A stretch of 64,000 bases of DNA from Typha latifolia (lineage: Eukaryota; Streptophyta; Magnoliopsida; Poales; Typhaceae), in NCBI GenBank assembly GCA_019914945.1, contig CM034105.1, positions 4,092,001 through 4,156,000 of the forward strand, written 5' to 3'. This document shows positions 23,680-34,465 of the stretch, piece after piece. The translations under genes and the position numbers were made by a program. The notes under the pieces were generated by a model that was given only the letters and a program-made list of their open reading frames with translations, was not told where the DNA came from and searched no databases. Positions within the stretch are counted from its first letter, which is position 1. Each line of letters begins with the position of its first letter.

Positions 23680-25370
23680 CCGGTGGGGAAGAGACGGCGG
23701 CGAGAATGGTGGAAAATTTCGGTAGGGTAGAATATCGGGGTGGGGAGAGGATTCAAAGCCGTTCACATTGGGTCTAATAGTAATTAATGAAAATAAGATG
23801 GTCATTGGCTCATGAATCATTTTGGGCCGGGCTGGAAAATAGAAAGCTCATTGCCAGCCCGCCATAGTTCAGAGAATTTTAAGAAGAAGATAGGAGAATA
23901 AGAGAGGAGCAACCAAAGGAAAGGAAAGAAAGGGTACTGAGATTTGGTGTGGGCTGATCTCATCTTAGTATTTGAGGCACACCATTGGATATATATTGAC
24001 TACATATATATAACTATTTTGATCACATCCTACTACTCTTTATATATATATATATATATATATAAGATGCAATTGAAGCTATTGAATGTATACAATCTAT
24101 TTATTGGCATGCGTCGAACAACTAACACTCAAGGTCGACACTAAATTTGTGCCAAAGGTCAAGCTAATACTTAGGTTTGGGTCGGCATAACCCCATCTTT
24201 GTCAAGCTGTGCTGGGCGAGCCAGATGATCGATAGCATGAATAGGTGAAGAAGTCCTATTCCATCAATCTAGGTCTCATTCGAGTTAATATCACATCGGA
24301 TCTTAATTAGGTAAAACTCCGATGTGTACTATGTGCTTATATATAGTAACCCATTAAGCAAAGTACATAACCGCATGCAACAAAACTAAGCATAACCAAC
24401 ACCCACACATTAATTTTGATTAATTATATGCTAATTATAGACTAAACATATAGAGAAAATTTTCTTTCTAATACATAAGTTAGACATATGAATCAATTCT
24501 TCTAAATAGCAATAGATCATAAATAATGCCGTTTGCTTAAATTATCTAAACCATTCTGAAAAAAGTAAGACAGCTGCACATAGTCGTGCAATTTGTTGGT
24601 CATAACATTCAATGGATAAGAATATGTAGCTCTAGATGTGAAAGAAGAGCAACCTCCTCCTAATCTAATAAATATCTTTCACCATGACACCACCATCTTG
24701 TGAGGACCTCCATATATTTGTGTATACTTGCATATATTATTATTGGGGTGCTGATTGGGCAGCTCATATGATAGGAGTAGGGTTAGTAATTTTTTTATAC
24801 CCTAAGAAAAATCTTCTTCCTCCTAATAAGAGTGTATCTTTGGTTTTTTAACTTTCGGACTGCTGGTGTCATCAATACTCTTAATTTGACATAAAATGTG
24901 ATCCTTAAACTAGAATTAGAAGTGACATTTATTAACGTCAGATTGTCACTTTGTCAATGATTATGAAATTTATTACTGATAATAAATTTGGTGAAATTTT
25001 AAATCATGATCAAGAAGGGTCATTGTTGCCTTATTCTACGACAGATGAATTAACTCCGACCCGACTCAGTTCTTGTATCTAGATTGAATGAGATACTGGT
25101 GCAAAAATATATATTACTGGTTGACATGCTTACTTTCTTCTAGTTTTGATATTTTGATCAAAGAAGAAGATTTATTTGTCGTCTATACAAATTATGTTGG
25201 TATTAACCTAATCCCTGAGTGTATTAAATAGTTTATAAAACATAAAGTGAGATTTTACAAATATTAAAGGTTGTAGATATAAACTGTAAAAAAAAAGCAG
25301 GGTGTTAACCTTTAAATGCAAAGTCCACTATATATATTAAGAAAGATATAGAAGACGATAGCAATTTCAA
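23680..25370. other. Divergent intergenic region, SET gene to P450
   Basis: About 1.7 kb shared by two head-to-head genes. Contains a (TA)n run (24042-24064) and a perfect 9-bp inverted repeat CACATCGGA/TCCGATGTG (about 24292-24327). No gene seen. Confidence 0.5.
25329..25339 (+). promoter_or_regulatory. TATA box of the P450 gene
   Basis: TATATATATTA lies 35 nt before the first ATG (25374) and 74 nt before the second (25413). Transcription is expected about 30 nt downstream of a plant TATA box, near 25360, which leaves almost no leader for the first ATG. Confidence 0.5.
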
Positions 25371-25373
25371 GAG

Positions 25374-26994
25374 ATGCCTCTTTCCTCACTTCAATTCTTA
25401 CGTCTCTCTGAGATGAGCTACCTCTCTCTATTTTTCATCTCACTGACCTTCCTACTCCTACTCCGCCGTATCAAGAACAAACCAAGGCTTCACCTCCCTC
25501 CCGGGCCCCCAGGCCTCCCGATCATCGGCAACCTCCACCAGCTCGGCGCCCTCCCGCACCGCTCCCTCCACCGTCTCGCCACCACCTACGGCCCTTACAT
25601 GCACATCCGCCTCGGCCACATCCCCACCCTCGTTATCTCCTCCCCCGCCGGCGCCCACGAGATCCTCAAAACCCACGACCTCAAATTCTGTACGCGCCCC
25701 CAGCTCACCACGTGGCAGTGCCTCTCCTACGGCGGCCTCGACCTCTGTTTCGCCCCTTACTCCGACTACTGGATCCAGATGCGAAAGATGAGCTCCGTCG
25801 AGCTCTTCAACGCCAAGAGAGTGCAACTCCTCCAGCCCATAAGAGAGCAAGAGGTCCACAGCCTGGTTGAATCCATAGCCAAAGCGTCGGCGCTCGGCGA
25901 GGCCGTGAACTTGGACGAGATGATCCTCTCCCTGCTAAGCAACGTGGCGTGTAGGATTACGTTCGGGAAGAGGTTTGCGAGAGACGGGGAGTGCGGGAGG
26001 AGCAAGTTCCACGACATGATCAAAGAGACGATCCGGTTGATGGGAGGGTTCGTGGCGGGGGACTTCTTCCCTTCCATGCACCGGATCCTTAACGTGGTCA
26101 CGGGAGTGCAGCGGAGGTTAGATAGGAATTCTGGGGAGATGGATCGGTTCTTGGAGAAGATCATCACAGAGAGGGAGAGGTGTGGATATGAGGATGACTT
26201 CGCTAGTGTTTTGCTCAGGGTGCAGAAGGATCCCAACTTCCCGGTGGCTCTAACTAGGGATCACATTAAAGCTATGCTCATGGTAAGTACGTTTAGATCT
26301 GGAATTTAGTATGTATATAAATTTTAGAAAGGGCTGCATGCAAAACATGCAAACCCCTAATGATATTATGTTTGGTAATCAATAGATCACGTTCATTGCT
26401 GGATCGGATACGGCAGCTGTGAACATAGTGTGGGCAATGACTGAGCTCATGAGGAATCCCATCGCTCTCAAGACGGCACAAGAGGAAGTCCGAAGAGTGG
26501 GTCAAGGAAAAGAGAAGGTCGAAGAGAGCGACCTCCCCCTCCTCCACTACAATAAAATGGTAGTCAAAGAAAGCCTAAGACTGCACCCCTCCGGCCCACT
26601 GATCCTCCCTCGCGAGTGCCGCGAGGATTGTCGGATCGACGGCTACGACATCCCGGCCAAGACGCGGGTCTACATTAACGCGTTCGCGATCGGGAGAGAC
26701 CCGAAGACGTGGGAGGAGCCGGAGGAGTTCAGGCCTGAGAGGTTCGAGCACAGCCCCATCGAGTTCAAAGGGAAGAACTTTGAGCTCGTCCCGTTCGGGG
26801 GCGGCCGGAGGATCTGCCCTGGGATGGCGATGGGCGCGGCCATAGTCGAGCTCGCGCTGGCGAACCTCCTCTTCAAGTTCGACTGGACGTTGCCGAACGG
26901 GATGAGCTCAAACGAGATTGATATGGGCGAGTCCTTCGGAGTCGTTGTTGGCAGGAAGGTGCCGCTTCTCTTGACGGCGACACTGCCCAACTAA
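25374..26994 (+). CDS. Cytochrome P450, CYP71-like
   Basis: ER-anchored haem-thiolate monooxygenase of the A-type (CYP71 clan); substrate unknown. Two exons, 25374-26282 and 26386-26994, joined phase 0 at the single intron usual for CYP71 genes. 505 aa from the first ATG, or 492 aa from the second (25413, MSYLSLFFISLTFLLLLRR), which puts the membrane anchor at the very N-terminus and fits the TATA position better. Numbered from the first Met: proline hinge LPPGPPGLPIIGN near 41-53; I-helix AGSDTA 308-313; K-helix ESLR 365-368; PERF 420-423; haem loop PFGGGRRICPG with Cys447. All catalytic motifs are intact and there is no frameshift. Exons are GC-rich against AT-rich flanks. Likely specialised metabolism. 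Confidence 0.93.
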
Positions 26995-27222
26995 GAGTCG
27001 CAAAGAAAGAAGGTCCGCTCTACGTGTGTGTTTGGTTCATTTGGAGATTATACGTACTACCGTAGCCCAAGTGGCCGTACTGTTTGTCTTAATGATAGTA
27101 AAATAAATCTCTCTCCCAACTATTATATTATATCTCTTTGATTTTTTTTTAGTAGTAAACTAAATACTTTTTTTAAATTATTATTATTTTACAATAATTG
27201 GCGTATGACAATAAAAATGTCA

Positions 27223-27223
<1 letters not shown>

Positions 27224-27296
<73 letters not shown>
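27224..27296. repeat. (AT)n microsatellite, about 36 units
   Basis: Longest simple repeat in the window, about 230 nt beyond the P450 stop codon. Probably highly polymorphic in length. Confidence 0.95.
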
Positions 27297-27299
<3 letters not shown>

Positions 27300-27301
<2 letters not shown>

Positions 27302-30056
27302 AGCGGCTATTAGATACCATTTCTTCATGTCACTAATATTCTGCTTCGTAGTAGTGCATTCAGATGATATGCAAGTACATCAATTAGTTCTTATGTATCA
27401 TGATTTAAAGTACATCAATTGTCATCGAGTCACCCTAAATTTCCACCCAGTTGAACCAAAATACTAGATCATAGTAGTCGGGTTTTACCCAATCATGATA
27501 GAGGTTAGACCGAACTCGAAAGGTCTAAACAAGTTAGTTCTATGTAATCAATAGCTCATTTATAACTCGCCTAACTTATTTAATTAATAGTTCTATTTGT
27601 GTTGGCTTAGGTGAATGGCCGCTAAAACCAGCCTAAGCTCAACATGATCCAATCCGATTGCTATTCCTAATAGAGGTCATACATTTAAATTCTTTGTGAA
27701 CGTTAGATTGACATTTATTAAATCAAATGATATGGATTTAATATGACATATTTCTTAGAGAATTAATCCGATTGTCCAATTTATATAACAAAATAATTGT
27801 TAGCCTCTTTATCTAGCTAATAATTAGGCTATAGGAACATAATTCATTATAGAAAAGAAAACTCCCTTCTCCCGATATCTATATTCATTTGATAGAAGCA
27901 AAATTATTGGAACATAACTAAAATAGTAGAAATCATTTCAGTCCAAGAAGATGGTGAGTAAAATATATTTAACTCTTTGAATTATTGAGTGCCGTGTGAT
28001 GTTACTTTTACTTGCCTGACCTTTTAAAATGACTTAGCTATGAAAAGAAAGGATCAAGCTGATCAGCAGTCGATCAAAGTAAAGTTTCACCGATTTGCAT
28101 AGTGCTTTCGCCTGATTGCCATTGCTGCTAGAAACGAATTGCTGAGAGAGGGATAGCGATATTTGACAGTTTGCGTATGAGCATTGTCATATCTGAAATA
28201 GGAGTTCTTAATTATTCTAATACAATTCTTCAGGCGCCTTACTATTTACTACAATTCTTGCAGCATCAGCAGAAAAGAAGAAGAAAAAGAAGGGGATCTC
28301 CCTGGGGCCCTTAAAAAAGAGAGAGAAAAAAAGAGTAAAACTTTGGCTTATAAGTCTAGAAAAATTAGTAGACTAAGCAGTTATCCATTTTGCTAGCTAT
28401 AATTTCGAACCCACCAGGAATTCTTTGTTGTACGTGAGACAAACAAGTGAAGTGAAATTAGAGGAGTACTCTAGAAGAAGCCTTTGTGGAAAATTGTCGG
28501 GCAGTAGGGCTGTACTTACGCAAGACTCAATAAGCAGACCAAGCCTCAAAGAAGAAGATTGACTCTGAGAAAGTTTATCTGCATTCCAAATAGGTACAAT
28601 GTTCCCTAAGATAATTTATATACAATTGATACCAAAAAAATTGTTAATTGAGTTAACAAATTTTATTGAACAAAAATCACTATTTTTGTAAGCGATTTTT
28701 CTTAACATGCTAACATTACGTGTATATTTATTACCCTGACTCAAAGTGGCAAATGAAGCTCATGTTTTTTTATTTTATTTTATTTTTTTATTTTATTTTA
28801 TGAAAACCATGCAAACTATAAATTTATTAAGTTTCAAGAAAATAGTAACAACCTGATATAGAAAAAAAGAGGAGAATGTAGATAGGACAAGCAAGCCTCA
28901 CAATTGGCTAAATGCAGACAAAATGATTGTGAACATGATATTAAATAAATAACAAAGTTATAAGTACTCAAAAATGAAGAAGAAAGAAGCTAGGGCAATA
29001 ATATTGAAAACAAGCCTCTCTCTTGATTATTCAAGGCAACACGACTGATAAGTCTAGCGATAAGAGACAAACGAAAGAAGGAGAAAGAGAGTCTATGTCA
29101 CATAACTCTATTATGATCATAAGTGCCCCAACACCACAACCTGCACACCAGATCAACCTGAAGGAAATAAGCAACAAAAACAAACAAAAATTCGAACATG
29201 AATACAAGAAAAACAAGGCAGACCCCTCTAATTGATCCAACCAATTAACAAAACACTATAGTTGGCACGTCACGTAAGCAAAGACAAGGAATCGAGAACA
29301 TGGCACGACAAAGATGAATGGAGGCTGAAGAGCGGCACAAAGCGGCGGCAAATGAAGCAACACATGGTGGCTGAACACTTGCACATGATGGAAGGATCCT
29401 TTAGGGCAAGAAGTCGACCGCATGAGCGAGTGAACATCACAAGCTAAGCACAACACCATGAGCTGAGCACAATAATCAGAAAAGGAGGATAGTGATGAAA
29501 AAAGAAGGGGGAGGTGGGGGTCTGGGATGGCAAAAGCAAAGTCGACAACAAATAGGGGGGTAGAGTCGATGATGACATTGCCGAGAGAAGGAAGCCCCAC
29601 TACTAAGATCATGGAAAGCGAGTGATAGGGGAAAAATTGAGCTTTCGTTTACATCAATAATAAGATCAATTCTAGAATAGTTCCTCTTTGTTATTCATAA
29701 AATGAGGGCTTTGTTGCTATTCTAATGTTTATTTATATTTTGAAATAAGGGTATATTAATTATTTTTTATTTGATATAAAGTAAAGGAAAAGATAGAAAC
29801 CATGGGTTTTTTTTTATATGAAATTACTATAAATATTTTTTGATTTGATATAAGGTAGGTTGATGGGTAGATATCAAGAATAAATTAGTAATTGTATTAG
29901 TGTGTAATATTAGATGTAATATTGATGAATAGTATTTATATTTTAGAATAAATTATTACAATGTTTAGCTATTATTCTATATATAAGGATTTATATTCTA
30001 GAAAAAAATATTATTCCTAAAGTGAACTAAGCTAAAGGAAGGAAAGAGATTATGAG
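27300..30056. other. AT-rich intergenic region, no gene recognised
   Basis: Includes a T/TTTTA low-complexity tract (28766-28802) and two open frames at 29023-29612 with no family resemblance. The stretch 29650-30040 carries inverted AT-rich words and may be a MITE relic. Nothing else can be supported. Confidence 0.4.
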
Positions 30057-30064
30057 CTTAAAAG

Positions 30065-31091
30065 TAGGGGTGGCAAATCTCGACTCGACCCGATAATTTG
30101 ACACGATAACCTACCTCTTAATCGGGTTTGGGTTTAACTTAATCAGGTTTCAGATCATAAACAGGTCAATCCGCCTAACCCGATTAATAATCGGGTTGTG
30201 TTCGGGTTTATATAGCTGATATGTTTTGACTCATTTAACCCGTTTAAATATACGGGTCGGTTCGGGTTAAGTCAACCCGGTGCTATATACTCTAAACTAA
30301 ATAACCCTAACTCTCACTCTCACACTCTCACTCCCTCAACTCATCTTCTATTCATTTTCTCCCTCACGCCGCCGATTCCTCCCCTCCCGTGTCCCAACTT
30401 TGAGCCCCAATAGTCGCCACTTGCCTGAGTGACTTTGTTCTCATTTGCCTGAGTGACTTTGTTCCCGGATTACACATTTGCCTGAGTGACTTTGTTCTCA
30501 TTCTAATAAGTTTTTACTGTTTAGGGTGAGAGGTATTCATCTTATCGTTTATTGCGAGCTGTGAAAATTCAGTTTGGTTCAATAAATGAGGTATCAAATC
30601 CTTTCCCCTAATTCAGTCGTTTAATTTTGTTGGTTATCATGGTTGACAGAGGTAAAGTATGAACTTATGTAGTTCCTAACCTATATAATTGTATATCATC
30701 TAATGCTCTGTATCTTTTGTCGATCATTTCAGTGGGAGAACTTTTCCTTAATATTGGTTATGACATCACTTAAAAACTTTGATAAAATGATCCAAAGAGA
30801 ATAGGTTTTGATCTTTTTCCATCAAAAAGCAAAAGAGCTTTTTACCACAAAAGTTACCTCGACATCTAAGTGAAAGCTTCAAATGAATTGAAATATTTTT
30901 AAGTAACGCCAATCCTCTAGAAGATGGTAGCAAATTTTGAAGAAAGCAAAATCAGATAATATTAAATAGGTTAAACGAGTCGTGTTAATCCGATTCGTTT
31001 ATTAAACAGGTTAAGCGGGTCGTGTCGTATTACCGTTTAATAATTGGATCGTGTTTGGGTCAGATTGAGCCCGAACTTATTGCCACCCCTA
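30065..31091. mobile_element. Non-autonomous hAT transposon
   Basis: Terminal inverted repeats TAGGGGTGGCAA (start) and TTGCCACCCCTA (end) are perfect over 12 bp. Flanking 8-bp duplications CTTAAAAG (30057-30064) and CTCAAAAG (31092-31099) differ at one base. The subterminal regions are dense in AACCCG/CGGGTT words, as in plant hAT elements whose transposase binds short subterminal motifs. No transposase reading frame, so it would need help from another element. Confidence 0.85.
30421..30502. repeat. Tandem repeat inside the hAT element
   Basis: Three copies of TTGCCTGAGTGACTTTGTTC, the second and third separated by a short spacer. Confidence 0.8.
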
Positions 31092-31218
31092 CTCAAAAGC
31101 AGCACTAGAGAGAGCAAGAAAAAAATAAAGGAGGGGGAGGAGGAAGGAAAGGAGGAGGGAAATCAGTCCCGCGCTTGGAGAGGGTAGAAATTTGGGCAAG
31201 ACCTAACTATTTTCACAA

Positions 31219-31300
31219 GTCGATATGTCCGAGTGGTTAAGGAGACAGACTCGAAATCTGTTGGGCTTTGCCTGCGCAGGTTCGAATCCTGCTGTCGACG
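31219..31300 (+). tRNA. tRNA-Ser (anticodon CGA)
   Basis: 82 nt with a 7-bp acceptor stem (GTCGATA with TGTCGAC, one G-U), D-arm sequence CCGAGTGGTTAAGG, anticodon CGA at 31252-31254 reading UCG, the long variable arm expected of class II tRNA-Ser, and T-arm/B-box GGTTCGAATCC (31279-31289). Discriminator base G. A CAA triplet just upstream (31216-31218) is usual for plant tRNA genes, and the first Pol III T-run is TTTT at 31344-31347. No intron; CCA is not encoded. Looks functional. Confidence 0.96.
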
Positions 31301-32397
31301 TTAGCAATTGATTTAATTTAATGCTCAAAAATCTGTTCGAAAATTTTACTCCCCCATTCTTTCTTTGATGCTTTTCCAAAATCTTCAAATTAAAAAAAAG
31401 TTAGTTTTCTGTTAACTACACTAAAAATATTATTAAAATCCTAACCTAACATAAAATACTTTATGCAACCCAAATATCCCTTCCCAAAATACCTCACCCA
31501 AGATAAAAGAAGAAAATAAGTACGAACTCTCGCTTTAATCTTTTAGCTAGATCTGATTTGCTTCCTCAAACTTCTAAATTTTGCCTATGGTGGAATTTGA
31601 AGTCTCATTGTGCCCTAAAAGAAGAAAAAGAAAAAAAAAATGATCATTTTTGACATTTAGCAAAAAATCGTTAGTGCTAACCTAACCAAACGATGTTTGC
31701 AGTGGACGAAATATTTTTATTGACTCAAATGATGTTAGGGCTAACATGACCAGGATATTTTCTGCAAATATTTAGTCAAATATAAAAGCTCAATTTGCAA
31801 ATATTAAAAATTAAACTGTAAATATATGAGAACACAAAAGGAAAGAAATAAAAATAGGGATATTGTATGTCAAACGTTTTGGCATTCACAGACAAACTGA
31901 TATACATTAAATTTTGCAACATGCACCTTGTCTCAAAAAGAAATAAAAAGAATTGCAACATGAAATCCAAGTCCAGTTCTGTTAAATTATTTCTCCACAT
32001 TGAACGGCCAATATACCTCGAGGGTCAACTCTCTGTATCTCTGTAGACCAAGAACAGGGACAAGAGCGTATCGTGTTGTCGCTTTTCACAGTTTGAATGC
32101 TATCCTGAAGCATGATCAGCAGCCAAGTGCTTAACTACAATAAATCCAAGCACGTAGGAAAAAGATGGTGTCTGAGATTTCAATTCCTACATGCTCTACC
32201 ATCTCAGTCCATCATGGGAAACAAATCTGTCAAGCATCATATGCCACCAAGAAAAAGACATTAAAATTCTAAGGATGCATTTGGTTATCAATGGAACTTT
32301 TCCAGTCAATTTTCTGTTATGTTGGAGAAACAGAAAGTACATGCCGGGGCTGCATCATCCAAATCTTAAAAGTACATTTTCCATTAGCACTGAATTT
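31301..32397. other. Intergenic region with one coding-looking stretch
   Basis: Mostly AT-rich. On the minus strand about 31984-32106 stays open after a possible acceptor (GCTTCAG/GATAGC) and reads SIQTVKSDNTIRSCPC through VDPRGILAVQC before a TAA. This looks less random than its surroundings, but I do not recognise it and no partner exon was found. Confidence 0.25.
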
Positions 32398-32402
32398 ACT
32401 TT

Positions 32403-32653
32403 TGTTAGAATATAAAAGACAAAAAACCATCGAATTTTTTGCGGTTTGAACTTTTAGAATAATTGCTAAATTATTATGGTATCAAATTAGAAGGTTCTGA
32501 GTTTGAATCTAGCTAGACATACATTATCAATTGAAGTCAAGTCCACTACTTGAGCATATTAAAATGTTTCAAACCTAGAAATAAGGAGTGCAAAAGATCA
32601 AAAAAAGCCAGCGTTCTCGAACAACTTAAATTTCTAATCATTGTTGAATAACA
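32403..32653 (+). mobile_element. SMART-type miniature LTR retrotransposon
   Basis: Left LTR 32403-32476, PBS-like TGGTATCAAATT (32477-32488), purine tract before the right LTR (32589-32653). LTR ends are diverged (ATAATTGCTAAATTATTA against ATCATTGTTGAATAACA). Flanks ACTTT and TCTTT match at 4 of 5 positions. 251 bp, non-coding; the oldest-looking of the three such elements here. Confidence 0.5.
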
Positions 32654-34465
32654 TCTTTACTTTGGGAAAACTGAGGACAAAGATCCTCTCTTCCAGTCTT
32701 CCCAAATACAGACTTGTAGATTCCTGATGCCCATCATTCTTTCTTTTTCTTTCATTTTTGAATTTTTTGTAATCTTACGATGTTCTATCTGACAAATTAG
32801 CCAAAAGCATCACCACCAATGTCACTCTTAAGAGAGACTGGTAGCAGATCTTGTTTCGTTCACTTGTCTTTTCAACTGGGGGAGCACCTTACTTTCCTTG
32901 TTCTCACCCAATTCGTTCTCATCCTGATAATAAGCCCATGCTCTATGATTCTATTTTCTCGACTGTTGTATTATCTAGTTTGATGCTTAGAGATATCTAT
33001 GTTTCTGAATTCTCCAGAAACCTATGAATTGTTATAGGATCCTTGCATATCCAAGCTACTGCCAAGCTCCAGGAATTATATGTATCAGAAAAAGTTTATA
33101 TTACTCGTTATAAAACACAATAAGAAGAATCAGTGAATGAGGATGCATATGAACAAAACCATAGAAGAAATCATGAAAAAGATAAATGAAGGACAAAAGA
33201 AGCTGAGGCATTCCGGTCTCAGGGTCAATACAAGAGATATATAGTTTTGGAATTTATTTGTTTTGTTGTTTTAGATGGATTCAAATATTGGTCAATTAAG
33301 AAGGGATCTCAGACAAAGCTGACACTTCTTATCTGATTCCTTGCATCCCCAATGATTCTTTAGTTGGGTCTTGCTGACCACAAAAATGTCTCATGTAACA
33401 AGGTAGAAGAGGGATAAAGAACTAGCGTAGGCAGCCAAAGGCAGCCGCTGGTTGCGGGCAGTTATTCTACTGCTTAGCACCTAGGCGGAAGGCGGATGCC
33501 AAGATAAGTGCCAAGACGGGCTAGCATATTTAATATGTGAAAAATAAAAATAAAATATCGATAACTAATATATATTAATATAGCATGTATAAACTTTTTA
33601 ATAATATAATTTACAACCATAACAATAAAAGATCACAAGTCAAAAATATGTTTATATATACACGTATGTTTAAAAATATATGTATGTATATATATTTGTA
33701 TATAAATATATGTGTGTGTGTATTTGATTAATGTATCTACTATTAGTGTTGCATGACAACTAGTGAGAGGTGGGTGTATGAGTGTATGACAGCTAGAGTG
33801 GTCCAGCAATTAAAGTAAAAGTGGTTCCTAATGTAGAGAGAGAAAGAAAAGGAGAAAAAGAAGAATGGGAAGGAGAAGGAGAAGAACAAGAAAAGGAATT
33901 CCTCGTCCTCCTCTCCTCGAGCACAACATCAACTCGCCTTGCACCGGTGCCCTCCGGCTTAGTGGGGTGGCACAAGAAGAAGGAGAATAAGAAGTCCTCT
34001 TCTTCTCCTTGTGCACATGGTCACCCGCCTTGCAACGGTGCCTCCTGATTGGCGGGGCGGCTGGTGCGCCACCCCTGCAAGGCAGCCGCCAAAAATGCCT
34101 TTCAATACACTATAAAGAATATATATTATTCTACCAATTATATTGACAATTACATGTGATATACAAGGTAGGTTTAAAAGGCAAAAACATAAGGAAGTTT
34201 AATATGTCTGTTGGCGAACTTCTGATGTGATTCTAGTAACTGTGGTAGGAATAAAAAGGAGACAACTAATTAAGCATGTCAAGTGACACTTTATTATGAA
34301 CTTGTGTTCTCATTATTCCTGGGGGAATTCTGACTAAGAAAATGAGACTGATATGATATCTGCAAAAGCCATACCTGTGGTAACTATTTGAAATCATTCA
34401 CTTTTGCTTTATGCTCCACTTCTTGTATGATGAAGCTGGCAGCTAATATTTGCCAATAGTGCGAG
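32654..34465. other. Intergenic DNA with a GC-rich repeat island
   Basis: No gene recognised. A GC-rich island at about 33425-34090 contains two diverged direct copies of a 60-nt unit (about 33906-33970 and 33998-34062, each with CGCCTTGCAMCGGTGCC). Open frames there lie on both strands and are low in complexity. Confidence 0.4.

Noticed and set aside
25458..25859. Minus-strand open frame in the P450 exon
   Set aside because: Antisense shadow of the GC-rich P450 coding sequence.
33793..34048. Overlapping open frames on both strands in a GC-rich island
   Set aside because: Low complexity (Glu/Lys or Ser/Pro runs) and internal direct repeats; looks like repeat DNA.
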